Assembly (NCBI GenBank): GCA_964405405.1
Contig: CAYONT010000036.1
Location: 1-19,827, forward strand
Direction of reading: 5' to 3'
From: CAMCYM01 sp964405405
GTDB taxonomy: Bacteria > Bacteroidota > Bacteroidia > Flavobacteriales_D > Sanyastnellaceae
DNA length: 19,827 bases
Below the pieces are notes generated by a model. The model did no database searches. It was not told the origin of the DNA and worked only from the letters and a program-made list of their open reading frames with translations. Position numbers and translations under genes: made by a program. Below are positions 7,557 through 15,902 of this stretch, piece by piece (position 1 is the stretch's first letter; each line of letters starts with the position of its first letter).

Positions 7557-8696
7557 ATGGAAACGAATCCCGATCCCCTGCCGGGTTCAGGCCGCCCTTC
7601 CGGCCCGCTCCCCTCCTCCAGCGGTCGCACTTCCGCTGAACCGAACGCCGGCGCCCCAGCGCCGGCGCCCCAGCCCGGCCCCAGTCCCGCACCCGAGTCC
7701 GACCCTGCGGCCCTCCCTGCGACGGCGCGGCAACGCGGCGATCGGTACCGACCGGACGAAGACGCCTTCGACGCCCTCAACCGGTCGCGCCTCGCCCAGG
7801 AAGCCCAGCTGGGCCACCACATCGACCAAGGCACCCAGGCGATGCGGATCCTCGACGGCATCGACCGGCACCTGCGCCGGTGCCTGTTCGAGGTGCTCGA
7901 GGAGGTGCTGGCCCACGCTGGGCATTGGCGCATCGAGGAGGTGCGCAGCCGGGGCGGGGCCGCGCCCTGGTCTGAGGACGAATCCGGGGTGTTGCAATGG
8001 GTGCCCCCGGGACTGGAGGTCTCCCTGCACCGCACGTCCCCGCGCACCCACGCACCCCGCTGGTGCCTCTGGGACATCGACTGGCCCGCCAGCGCTCCCG
8101 CGCCCACCGGCTCCGCCCCACCCGCCCGTTCCGCCCAAACGCCCGCTCCATCGCCCCCCCGTGGCCCCCTCCTGCGTTCCTTGCACGACGACCTCGCAGG
8201 CCGACCCCACTGGCACCAAGAACTGCGCGCAGAATTCGACTGGCAGTGGTCCCGCCACTTCGTCACCACCCAACGGGCCCACCAAGACGCCCGGTCCGCC
8301 CGCGCGCAGTTCGAAAGCGGTTTGGACGCTTGGAAATCGGCCTGGGCCCAGCTCCTGCTCGCCGGCCGCGTGGTGCGCCTCGAAAACCAACGGTGCCACT
8401 TCGCCCGGCAAGCCACCCGCTGGCCCCTGCCCCACCCCCAGCCGACCCCACCCTGCTCCGGACTGACCCTCCCCAAACCCCGCACCGCAGGCTGGCAGGT
8501 CCGCGAGTTCCGGGTCCAAGCCACCCTGCGCGCCGGCTCCACCTGGCGCATCTACGGCATCCGGGAAACCTTCGACGACAACCTCCAGCGCTGCAGCTCC
8601 CCCTTCGAGACCAACGTGGCCCCGGGCGTGCTCCTCGATGCCCTGGCCGCCTACCTCCTCCCCTGGCCTGCGGTGCCCATCATCCACGGTTTTTGA
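7557..8696 (+). CDS. hypothetical protein with Pro-rich N-terminus (379 aa)
   Basis: ATG 7557 follows GGGAGG at a suitable distance. Residues 1-62 are Pro/Ala/Ser-rich and probably disordered, with no signal peptide. Residues 65-122 look helical (DAFDALNRSRLAQEAQLGHH, then ILDGIDRHLRRCLFEVLEEV). Residues 140-178 contain an aromatic-rich segment (RWCLWDIDWP), followed by another Pro-rich spacer (178-204). Residues 205-275 are helical and Trp/Arg-rich (HWHQELRAEFDWQWSRHF). Residues 308-379 contain GWQVREFRVQ and WRIYGIRETFDDN and end in a hydrophobic tail. I do not recognise a family. A cytoplasmic location is inferred from the missing signal. A 400-codon frame on the opposite strand covers the same bases but is Gly/Ala/Arg-rich and featureless, so the plus strand is preferred. 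Both flanking gaps suggest single-gene transcription. Confidence 0.72.
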   Translation: METNPDPLPGSGRPSGPLPSSSGRTSAEPNAGAPAPAPQPGPSPAPESDPAALPATARQRGDRYRPDEDAFDALNRSRLAQEAQLGHHIDQGTQAMRILDGIDRHLRRCLFEVLEEVLAHAGHWRIEEVRSRGGAAPWSEDESGVLQWVPPGLEVSLHRTSPRTHAPRWCLWDIDWPASAPAPTGSAPPARSAQTPAPSPPRGPLLRSLHDDLAGRPHWHQELRAEFDWQWSRHFVTTQRAHQDARSARAQFESGLDAWKSAWAQLLLAGRVVRLENQRCHFARQATRWPLPHPQPTPPCSGLTLPKPRTAGWQVREFRVQATLRAGSTWRIYGIRETFDDNLQRCSSPFETNVAPGVLLDALAAYLLPWPAVPIIHGF

Positions 8697-8861
8697 CCCC
8701 AATCGGTTCGGAATGCAGCCAAGAGGAAGCGGGGATGGGCCTGCGGTTCCTGCGTGGACTGGAACCTGAAAAGATTTAACAGAATCCACAAACAGGCACG
8801 TATACAGAATGGATAATTTTTATATAATTGGCTCAAATAACCTAAATAAATTATCCGAAAC

Positions 8862-9623
8862 ATGTCCTTATTTTCAAAGACTTTTGGGCCAAAATACGTG
8901 CATGTGGTTTTGATATTTTTCTTCACATTGACAGCGAGCGCCCAAGTTCCCATGCGCAGCACGTCGGTGGCACCCGGGAAGCACTATACCCACATTTCGC
9001 CTGCGGCTTTGGCCCAAAACATCGACACCCTCTTCACCCGGAATCCCGGATGCTCCTCCAGCACCTTTCCGTCCATCCTTTTGACCCCACAAGCGAGCTC
9101 ACCGGGAACCCCAGAGGGAACCCTCTACTACAACGAGGTAACCCATTCCCTGATGTTGAAAGTCAGCGGATCTTGGGTGCAAGTCCACACCACAGCGGAC
9201 GGGTCGAGCGCTCCCGACTTCAACATCGCGACAGCCCAAGGCATCGCGGTGACGCCTTATTTCCACCATGATTTGCTCAACTTGGATGCGGGTTTGACCT
9301 TGTCCATGAATCCAAGGGCCACACTGGATGCAGACACGGATTTGATGACCATCACCGAAAGTGGCTACTACCACATCGAGGGTTCTTCAGGGTTCCACAC
9401 CCACCACGGGGGCCATGATTTGTTCACCCTGTCCCTTGTGGTGAATGGGATCATTGATCAGACCAGTTCCCAAACCGCTTCACACAACCACATTCCGGGG
9501 TACACCCGCACGACCTTGACGACCTACCTGACCGCCGGCACAACCGTGGGCCTGTCCATTGAAACCATTGACACGGGAGGAAGCCAACTCGCCTCCAGCC
9601 TCACCATCCGGAAAATCGGCTGA
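8862..9623 (+). CDS. secreted protein with C1q-like C-terminal domain (253 aa)
   Basis: ATG 8862 opens a frame with a signal peptide (residues 1-28; hydrophobic VHVVLIFFFTLTASAQ). Residues 29-80 are a linker. Residues 86-106 (GTLYYNEVTHSLMLKVSGSW) match the short beta motif G-T-x-Y-Y-x...L-x-x-x-x-x-G-S-W seen in many Bacteroidota surface and fibre-like proteins. Residues 118-253 have the pattern of a C1q/TNF-like jelly roll: F-N, the alternating strand ITESGYYHIEGSSGF, FTLSLVVNG, then TYLTAGTTVGLSIE and a final SSLTIRKIG. Such domains usually trimerise and bind ligands. I infer an extracellular or surface-displayed protein. The 165-bp upstream gap is AT-rich, with TATAAT at 8823-8828, so it probably has its own promoter. 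No outer-membrane anchor or sorting domain is visible. Confidence 0.85.
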   Translation: MSLFSKTFGPKYVHVVLIFFFTLTASAQVPMRSTSVAPGKHYTHISPAALAQNIDTLFTRNPGCSSSTFPSILLTPQASSPGTPEGTLYYNEVTHSLMLKVSGSWVQVHTTADGSSAPDFNIATAQGIAVTPYFHHDLLNLDAGLTLSMNPRATLDADTDLMTITESGYYHIEGSSGFHTHHGGHDLFTLSLVVNGIIDQTSSQTASHNHIPGYTRTTLTTYLTAGTTVGLSIETIDTGGSQLASSLTIRKIG

Positions 9624-9738
9624 GCCCCAACCCACATCCACCCCGGGAACTTCCCTGCCAGAATCTGAGAACGGCCGCCCGCATGGCCCTGCCCAGCCAC
9701 CGCGAGCACGGAGCCAGCCATTGGCGCCTCGCCCCTCT

Positions 9739-10194
9739 TCAAATCGACATCAGGATCAACAAGCTCAGGATGAGGCTGCCGTAGACGACCCCGAGGTACA
9801 CATTCGTTGTCTTCGCCGCAGTCACCTCCCGCTTGTTGCCCAACTCAAACCCACTGGCCCGCAAATCCGTGATGTTGCCCTGCGCATCGGAGTAGGCCGT
9901 CATCCTTTTTGCCTGCGAATTCGATGACCCCGAGGCCACGCCGTACCCGTAATACACCCCGACAGAAGACGTTTGCACCCCCATCTCCCAGGTGCTGATC
10001 TTCCCTCCCCCTGCTTGGGCTTGCTCATTCGTCGGCAAGCCATACACATCGATGAGGGTCGTCAGCGGTTTGCCCACATACTGTGCCCTGTACTGGTCCG
10101 AGGTTACCAAGGCTGGCACCGTCATGCAGCCGGACAGCCACACGAGTGCTGCCACCATGCCCACCCACCGGCAGGCCCATTTTTTCATTTTCAT
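9739..10194 (-). CDS. lipoprotein, possibly BamE/SmpA-like, with a C-terminal hydrophobic segment (151 aa)
   Basis: ATG 10194 starts a frame with a type II signal peptide: basic MKMKKWACRW, a hydrophobic core and the lipobox LSGC (Cys near residue 23). The mature part begins TVPALVTSDQYRAQYVGKPL and continues TTLIDVYGLPTNEQ. This V-G-K-P...L...Y-G-L-P pattern is reminiscent of the small outer-membrane lipoprotein (SmpA/OmlA, BamE) fold, but the match is weak. A central GVYYGYGVASGSSNSQ region is Gly/Ser-rich. The last 20 residues (VYLGVVYGSLILSLLILMSI) form a hydrophobic, membrane-spanning-like tail, unusual for a lipoprotein already anchored by its N-terminus. It is convergent with the C1q-like gene (115-bp gap) and divergent from the beta-helix gene. 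Real gene likely; function not assigned. Confidence 0.8.
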   Translation of the reverse strand: MKMKKWACRWVGMVAALVWLSGCMTVPALVTSDQYRAQYVGKPLTTLIDVYGLPTNEQAQAGGGKISTWEMGVQTSSVGVYYGYGVASGSSNSQAKRMTAYSDAQGNITDLRASGFELGNKREVTAAKTTNVYLGVVYGSLILSLLILMSI

Positions 10195-10358
10195 AGGCCA
10201 AACAAAACAAACAAAACTGCCACTTCGGGTCAGTTTCTCTTTTCCTCAAAACGCATTCCCATCCATGGGATCAATATTCCGTCAAACACTTGTATCTGAT
10301 TCATTTAAAATGACATTTAAACAGATGGCAAGTCCTAGAAAAGAAAACAAATAGAGCA

Positions 10359-10376
10359 AAACATGAGCCCATGTTT
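10359..10376. promoter_or_regulatory. short perfect inverted repeat upstream of the beta-helix gene
   Basis: AAACATG (10359-10365) and CATGTTT (10370-10376) form a 7-bp inverted repeat with a 4-nt gap. It lies in the AT-rich divergent region 10195-10432, about 57 bp before ATG 10433. TTTG at 10374-10377 and TAATTTG at 10403-10409 resemble Bacteroidota -33 and -7 elements, but the 25-bp spacing is longer than usual. An operator role is only a suggestion. Confidence 0.25.
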
Positions 10377-10432
10377 GTCACTCAAAACCGCAATGACGAC
10401 GATAATTTGCCACCACAAAAACACCAATAGTG

Positions 10433-12079
10433 ATGCGCTTGCTTTTCCTTCAGTTCTTGGTAGCATTGGCTGCCAAGGGCCTCGCTCAAGTTCCCTGTGA
10501 CTCCATCACAATTTATTACGTTGCACCTTTCGGTTCGGATTCGTCCGCTACCGCATCCATCACCGAACCGCTTCAAACCATCCAAGAAGCCGTAGATCGC
10601 GCTTGCGATCAGGATTCCATTCTCATCCTTCCCGGAACTTTTGTCGAAAACATTGCCATCCACAACAAAGACCTGCGGGTCGGTGGTTTGGAACTCCTGA
10701 CCGGCGAGGTGGTCTCTTCTTCCATGCCCATATTGGATGGAGGAGATGTGGCTACTACGCTGTATGTCCTGAATTCCCAAGTGCACCTCAGCGGTCTCAT
10801 CATCCAAAACGGCCGTTCAGGAGCGGGAGCAGGGCTTTTCCTCAATAACTGTTCCCATTCCATCGTGAACCGATGTACCATCCGAAACAACACTGGAATT
10901 GGAGACATCACGGCCCATGGCATCAACCTTTCTGGGAACAACTGCACGATCAGCAACTGCCACCTCTATGGAAACTATGGGAGAAAGCGCCTGATCAATC
11001 TCAGTGGAACAAACCACTTGGTCACTCATTGTACAATCGAGAATAACAATACCTGGGAGGAAGGCACCGTCGTGGTCAATTCCTTCGAGACGCGGGTTGA
11101 GAATTGCCTCATCCGAAACAACAGCGGTGGCGGCATCACCATCTATCGCAACGACACCCAAGTGCAGCACTGCTCGGTTGTGAACAACACACCGCGCGGC
11201 CTATCCGTAAACGCCGGTACCAGTGGAGCCCAGGTCTCCATCTTCAATTCAATCCTGTACGGGAATGGTGGGGCAAACGGAGACAACATCAGGATTTCTC
11301 AAACCGGGTCAGCCGTAGGGAAGGTGAGGTTGCGCCATTGCATCCTGGAAGAGGGAGGAAACTACCCATGGCTCAGTGTCTATAAGATCATAGAACTCGA
11401 TTCCACGGTTGTAGATGTCGCGCCACAATTGGATGATGATGCCATGCCGTTGCCCACATCACCGGCGCTCGGGGCCGGTGCATTGTGGGTGGATTGGGAT
11501 GGCATTCCACTTTACTCCTCCACGACTGACCTCACTGGAAATCCACGTCCTTTTCCTGTGGGTTCAATGCCTGACTTGGGTTGTCTGGAGAATGAGATGG
11601 GAATGCCTGCAAGCATTCTTGGATGCACCGATGCCCTTGCATGCAACTTCAACCCCTTGGCAGACATAGATGACAACAGCTGCGAACTTCCAGGATGTAC
11701 CGATTCAACGGCTTGCAACTATGATTCAACGACGAACTGTAGTGGGGGCATCTGTTTATTCCCCGGATGTTTAGATCCACTGGCTTGCAACTTCGACGAA
11801 TCTGCAGCATGTGAGGGAGGGATCTGTTACTTCGACGAGACAGGTTGCACGGATGCGTACGCTTGCAACTATGACGCTGATGCCACATGCGACAACGGCT
11901 CCTGTGATTACACTTGTTGCCCGGGTCCGGGATGTTGCTCTAACGGCATGGCGTGGGATAGCACATGGTCCCAATGCGTCCTCACCTGCCCCACTGATCT
12001 TGATTTCGATGGCTCCACGCGGGTAAGTGACATACTCATCATGCTCTCTGCATTCGAAACGGTTTGCAATCCTTTCTGA
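10433..12079 (+). CDS. secreted parallel beta-helix protein with Cys repeats (548 aa)
   Basis: ATG 10433 is preferred to the adjacent in-frame GTG at 10430. Residues 1-19 are a signal peptide (MRLLFLQFLVALAAKGLAQ). Residues 28-390 are a right-handed beta-helix of the pectate-lyase/parallel-repeat type: IYYVAPFGSDSS, then LQTIQEAVDRACDQDSILIL (typical start), then many short N-N, C-T-I-x-N-N and C-x-I-R-N-N turns, ending P-A-L-G-A-G...D-L-T-G-N-P-R-P...D-L-G-C-L-E. Four Cys units (residues about 397-495) follow, of the same family as in the large secreted protein, though two use C-x-G-G-I-C endings. The last 50 residues (CSNGMAWDSTWSQC then DLDFDG and DILIMLSAFETVC) match that protein's C-terminal module. 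Catalytic residues for polysaccharide cleavage cannot be assigned, so enzyme versus adhesin is open. Composition is less GC-rich than the repeat protein. Confidence 0.92.
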   Translation: MRLLFLQFLVALAAKGLAQVPCDSITIYYVAPFGSDSSATASITEPLQTIQEAVDRACDQDSILILPGTFVENIAIHNKDLRVGGLELLTGEVVSSSMPILDGGDVATTLYVLNSQVHLSGLIIQNGRSGAGAGLFLNNCSHSIVNRCTIRNNTGIGDITAHGINLSGNNCTISNCHLYGNYGRKRLINLSGTNHLVTHCTIENNNTWEEGTVVVNSFETRVENCLIRNNSGGGITIYRNDTQVQHCSVVNNTPRGLSVNAGTSGAQVSIFNSILYGNGGANGDNIRISQTGSAVGKVRLRHCILEEGGNYPWLSVYKIIELDSTVVDVAPQLDDDAMPLPTSPALGAGALWVDWDGIPLYSSTTDLTGNPRPFPVGSMPDLGCLENEMGMPASILGCTDALACNFNPLADIDDNSCELPGCTDSTACNYDSTTNCSGGICLFPGCLDPLACNFDESAACEGGICYFDETGCTDAYACNYDADATCDNGSCDYTCCPGPGCCSNGMAWDSTWSQCVLTCPTDLDFDGSTRVSDILIMLSAFETVCNPF

Positions 12080-12480
12080 AGTGGTCGGATTCAGTTGGAC
12101 ATGTTAGAAATCAAGATAAAGTGGATTTCATGGTTCAAGCAGCGAGTTTGCAAAAGACCATCGGAGGCTGAATTCCGGTTAACCAAAACGGTATCTGGCA
12201 ATTTTCAAGGTCTCTGTGACCCAGAAAATTTCCATCGAATTCGACCAACTCCAGCCCACAACGTACCCAGGTACCAGTCCACAACGACCAGCAAACACAT
12301 GTAACCCCGCCCCATCGATCATCCAGCGTGCGCATGGCAGCCAATTCCTCCATCTTTCGCTTGATGACTGCGTCGCAGTGTTTTCGTTGTTGTGCCATGT
12401 ATCGTTCTCAATAGCGGCGATTATGCTGAACTCAACTCCGGGAAAATGGCGAGGTCCAGACCCTGCCATTACCGCCATGA
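12080..12480. other. gene-poor stretch between the beta-helix gene and hsdR
   Basis: About 400 bp between convergent genes. The only open frames are short: minus 12135-12398 (87 codons, beginning MAQQRKHCDAVIKRKMEELA), minus 12179-12478 and plus 12216-12614, which overlap one another or hsdR. None shows a recognisable domain. The N-terminal part of the 87-codon frame looks protein-like and the rest is Trp/Cys-rich, so it may be a decayed gene end. An imperfect hairpin (ATGGCGAGGT...ACCCTGCCAT) lies near 12446-12469. No att site, tRNA or insertion-sequence end was seen. Confidence 0.4.
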
Positions 12481-15400
12481 CTATTCATTCAGATTTAGCT
12501 CCGCCAAAAGCTCCGCCTGCTCTATTACCCGGTCCACGGCTAACAGCTGCAAATCTGGCGGATAACCATATCGCTTTAGTAGCCGCTTTACAGCGACGCG
12601 CATGCGCGCCTTGACATCCTCGCGGATCGTCCAATCGAGGGAGGCGTTTTCACGAACCGACGCCAGCAACGCCATCGACAACTTGCGGAGCGTGTCTTTT
12701 GTCATGAGCTCGCGGGCACTCTCGTTCTCGGCCACAGCGTCGTAGAAGGCGAGCTCGTATTCCGTAAGGCCGAGCTCTTCGCCGCGAGAGGCGGCGGCTC
12801 GGATTTCTTGGGCCAGGGCGATCATCTCGCCGATGACCTCGGCGGCGGTCAGGACTTTGTTTTGGTACCTGCGGATGGAACCTTCAAGCATCTCGCGGAA
12901 CGTGCGGGATTGAACCACGTTCGAGCGGGAACGCGTGGAGATTTCATCGTCGAGGAGTTTGCGGAGGGTTTCCAGGGCCACGTTCTTGTACTCCATGCCC
13001 TTGAGCTCCATCAGGAAATCGTCGGACAGGATGGAGATTTCCGGTTTCTTCAGGCCGGCAGCGTCGAACACATCGACAACCTGCTCGGAGACCAGGGCTT
13101 GGTCGATGACTTGGCGGATGTTCGTTTCGAGCTGGGCATTGGAGACGCCGGAGGAGCGCTTGGGCTCGAATTTGGCAAAACGGGACTTCACCGCTTCGAA
13201 AAAGCCCACTTCCTCCTTGACCGCGAGCGTCGCTTCATGCGGAAGGGCGATGGCGTAAGCCTTTTTCAACGCCTGGAACTCGCGCATGAACCGCTTCTTG
13301 CCATCCTCAAGGCTCAAAATGTATTCACACCCGGCGAGAATCATCCGCAATTTCACCGCTGTGTCCGCCGCGTAGTAGGGCGTGTAATCAAACTGCTCTG
13401 AGGCGGTGACCCAGGTGACGGACCTGTCAGCTGCGAGGTTGCGCAGCTCGGGGCACAGGGCTTGGGCGGGCTTTTCGCGAAACATTTGGCTGACGACCTC
13501 AAGCTTCTCTTGCATCAAGGCGACGGCCTGCTCTTGGGCGGCTGCGGGATCGCCTTTGCCGCCGCTGTCCGAGTAAAAGGCGAGGGCTTTTTTGAGGTCG
13601 GCGGCGATGCCGAGGTAGTCAACTACGAGGCCACCGGTTTTGTCCTTGTAGACCCGGTTGACGCGGGCGATGGCCTGCATCAGGTTGTGCCCCTTCATCG
13701 GCTTGTCGATGTAGATGGTGTGGAGGCAAGGGGCGTCGAAGCCGGTGAGCCACATGTCACGGACGATGCACAGCTTCAGCGGATCGTCGGGGTTGCGCAT
13801 GCGGTCGGCGAGGCCGCGTTTTTGGTCCTTCGTCGTGTGGTGCTGGGCCAAATCCGGGCCATCAGCCGCCGAAGCCGTCATCACCACCTTGATTGCGCCC
13901 GCCGCGAGGTCGTCGTCGTGCCACTCTGGGCGGAGGGCGACGATTTCGTTGTACAGGGCGACCGCGATGCGGCGGCTCATGGTGACGATCATGGCCTTGC
14001 CGTCGAGGATCTCGTTGCGGGTTTCGAAATGCTGGACGATGTCGGCCGCGACGTTGCTGAGGCGGTTCTGGGCTCCGACGAGCGCTTCGAGCTGGGTCCA
14101 TTTGGCTTTTGCGCGTTGGGAGTCGTCCAGGTTTTGGCCTTGCAGCTCGTCCTCCAACTCGTTCACCAACTTCTCCCCCTCCTCGCTCAACGCGATCTTC
14201 GCAAGCCGGCTCTCGTAGAAAATGCGGACGGTGGCCCCATCCTCCACGGCCTGGGCAATGTCGTAAATGTCCACGTAATCCCCGAACACCGCAGCCGTAT
14301 TCACGTCATCGCTCTCAATCGGCGTGCCCGTGAAACCGAGGTAGGTCGCATTCGGCAGCGCATCGCGGAGGTATTTGGCAAAGCCATACCGGAAATCCGA
14401 CCCGATGACGTTGCCTTCGTCGTCCTTCTCGTCGACGGGCTTGGCCGCGAAGCCGTACTGCGTGCGGTGCGCCTCGTCCGCGATGACCACCACGTTGCGG
14501 CGCTCCGTCAGCGCGTCATACACGTTGCCTTCCTCCGGGGAGAATTTCTGGATCGTCGTGAATACCACGCCCCCGGAAGCCACAGCCAGCAGGTCTTTGA
14601 GGTCACTGCGGCTCTCCGCCTGCACCGGATCCTGCCGCAGCAAGTGCCGCGACCCGGCGAACGTGTTGAACAACTGGTCGTCGAGGTCGTTCCGGTCGGT
14701 GATGACCACCACCGTCGGGTTGTCCAGCACCTGGATGAGCTTGCCCGTGTAGAACACCATCGACAAGCTCTTGCCCGACCCTTGGGTGTGCCACACTACG
14801 CCGCCTTTGCGGTCACCGCGCTCACCGGCCGCCTCCCGCGTACGCTCCACCGCCTTGTTGACCGCGTAGTACTGGTGATAGGCCGCCACTTTCTTCACCG
14901 TTCGGATGGACACCGTGCCCGTCTTGAGGTCCGTTTCCTTCTCCTTTTCGAATACGGTGAAGTATCGGGCCAAATCCAGCATCACCGCCGACCCCAATTG
15001 CCCCCGGATCAAGGTCTCCAGCGCCGGCACCATGGCACTCGCCTCGGTCTGCCCGTCTGCGGTCTTCCACGCCATGAACCGGCTCAACCCCGCGGTCAAG
15101 CTGCCCGAACGCGCCTCTAACCCATCGCTGATGACGAGCAGCGTGTTGTACACGAACAAGTTCGGGATCTCCGCCTTGTACGTCTGCAACTGATTCCAAG
15201 CCCCCTGCAAGGTCGATTGTTCGCTGTTCGCCCGCTTGAGCTCAATCACCACGAGCGGCAGCCCATTCACGAACAAAATCAAGTCCGGCCGGCGCAGTGC
15301 CCGCTCCTCCTTGATCTCAAACTGGCTCACGACCAACAAGTCGTTCCCCAGCGGGTTGTCAAAATCGACGAGCTTGTATATCTCGCCGCGTGTCTCCCCT

Positions 15401-15711
15401 CCAGCAGACACCTCCACTTTCACGCCATCGGTGAGTTTGTGGTGGAACTCCTCGTTGGCGGCAAGCAGGTCAGTAGGGACAATGCGCGTGACCGCGGACT
15501 CCACCTCATCGAGCGCGCGGTGCGTGATGCCCGGGTTCAGCTGCTGCACCGAGCTCCGCAGCCGGAGCTTGAGCACCACGTCTTGGAGGCGTTCCCGCTC
15601 CGCGTTGGGCAATCCCGGGAGCAGCTCGGCTCCGGGGACGTGGGTCCAGCCTTGTTCGACAAGGGTCTCGATGGCCCAGCGTTCAATGTCATTTTCGAGG
15701 AGCGGTGTCAT
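12481..15711 (-). CDS. hsdR: type I restriction enzyme, R (motor/nuclease) subunit (1076 aa)
   Basis: HsdR translocates DNA with ATP and cuts it after HsdS recognises an unmodified target. The N-terminal PD-(D/E)xK nuclease is visible: RPDLILFVNGLPLVVIELKR (Asp143, Glu157-x-Lys159), then QTYK near 176. Superfamily 2 motor motifs follow: Walker A GSGKS at 311-315, TDRNDLDDQL near 338, DEAHRTQYG from 412, GFTGTPI from 459, the LCIVRDMWLTGFDAP block and IARVNRVYKDKTGGLVVDYL. The C-terminal helical part, which normally docks on the methylase core, is complete. Length is normal for the family. ATG 15711 overlaps the TGA of the upstream winged-helix frame by the sequence ATGA, indicating translational coupling. 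It is the last gene of the operon. All motifs are intact, so it should be active if hsdM lies beyond the right edge. Confidence 0.97.
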   Translation of the reverse strand: MTPLLENDIERWAIETLVEQGWTHVPGAELLPGLPNAERERLQDVVLKLRLRSSVQQLNPGITHRALDEVESAVTRIVPTDLLAANEEFHHKLTDGVKVEVSAGGETRGEIYKLVDFDNPLGNDLLVVSQFEIKEERALRRPDLILFVNGLPLVVIELKRANSEQSTLQGAWNQLQTYKAEIPNLFVYNTLLVISDGLEARSGSLTAGLSRFMAWKTADGQTEASAMVPALETLIRGQLGSAVMLDLARYFTVFEKEKETDLKTGTVSIRTVKKVAAYHQYYAVNKAVERTREAAGERGDRKGGVVWHTQGSGKSLSMVFYTGKLIQVLDNPTVVVITDRNDLDDQLFNTFAGSRHLLRQDPVQAESRSDLKDLLAVASGGVVFTTIQKFSPEEGNVYDALTERRNVVVIADEAHRTQYGFAAKPVDEKDDEGNVIGSDFRYGFAKYLRDALPNATYLGFTGTPIESDDVNTAAVFGDYVDIYDIAQAVEDGATVRIFYESRLAKIALSEEGEKLVNELEDELQGQNLDDSQRAKAKWTQLEALVGAQNRLSNVAADIVQHFETRNEILDGKAMIVTMSRRIAVALYNEIVALRPEWHDDDLAAGAIKVVMTASAADGPDLAQHHTTKDQKRGLADRMRNPDDPLKLCIVRDMWLTGFDAPCLHTIYIDKPMKGHNLMQAIARVNRVYKDKTGGLVVDYLGIAADLKKALAFYSDSGGKGDPAAAQEQAVALMQEKLEVVSQMFREKPAQALCPELRNLAADRSVTWVTASEQFDYTPYYAADTAVKLRMILAGCEYILSLEDGKKRFMREFQALKKAYAIALPHEATLAVKEEVGFFEAVKSRFAKFEPKRSSGVSNAQLETNIRQVIDQALVSEQVVDVFDAAGLKKPEISILSDDFLMELKGMEYKNVALETLRKLLDDEISTRSRSNVVQSRTFREMLEGSIRRYQNKVLTAAEVIGEMIALAQEIRAAASRGEELGLTEYELAFYDAVAENESARELMTKDTLRKLSMALLASVRENASLDWTIREDVKARMRVAVKRLLKRYGYPPDLQLLAVDRVIEQAELLAELNLNE

Positions 15712-15902
15712 GGGTGGCTTTCATTTTGAATCACTTCCCATCGACCCTCCTTGCGGCCTCCTACGCGTCGAAGCAGATTCCAGTCCTGTAAATTTCTCAT
15801 ATGTAGTTCGATGGAGCGATCGCTCACGCCGATTTCTTTTGCCATCTCCGGTATGGTCACCATGGGATTTGCTTCGCATAAGGCCAAAACCCGCTCTGCC
15901 GT
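15708..15902 (-). pseudogene. out-of-frame winged-helix C-terminal part of the AlbA-type gene
   Basis: In the frame ending at TGA 15710-15708, the minus strand reads TAERVLALCEANPMV, then TIPEMAKEIGVSDRSIELHM, then RNLQDWNLLRRVGGRKEGRW and EVIQNESHP. This is the classic C-terminal winged helix-turn-helix of AlbA/RecG-like proteins. No start codon of its own is apparent; it is entered through the 11-bp repeat. Its stop overlaps the hsdR start (ATGA), so this frame appears to be the ancestral one. Removing 11 bp from the repeat would join it to the AlbA frame and give a 142-residue protein. Confidence 0.8.

Noticed and set aside
7587..8789. 400-codon minus-strand frame
   Set aside because: Gly/Ala/Arg-rich and featureless; the plus-strand frame has a better start and protein-like composition, although the choice is not certain.
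12135..12398. 87-codon minus-strand frame downstream of hsdR
   Set aside because: No domain, unusual Trp/Cys content in the second half, and competing overlapping frames; kept only as a note in the gene-poor stretch.
13462..15120. 552-codon plus-strand frame
   Set aside because: Lies fully antisense to hsdR, which has every motor and nuclease motif.
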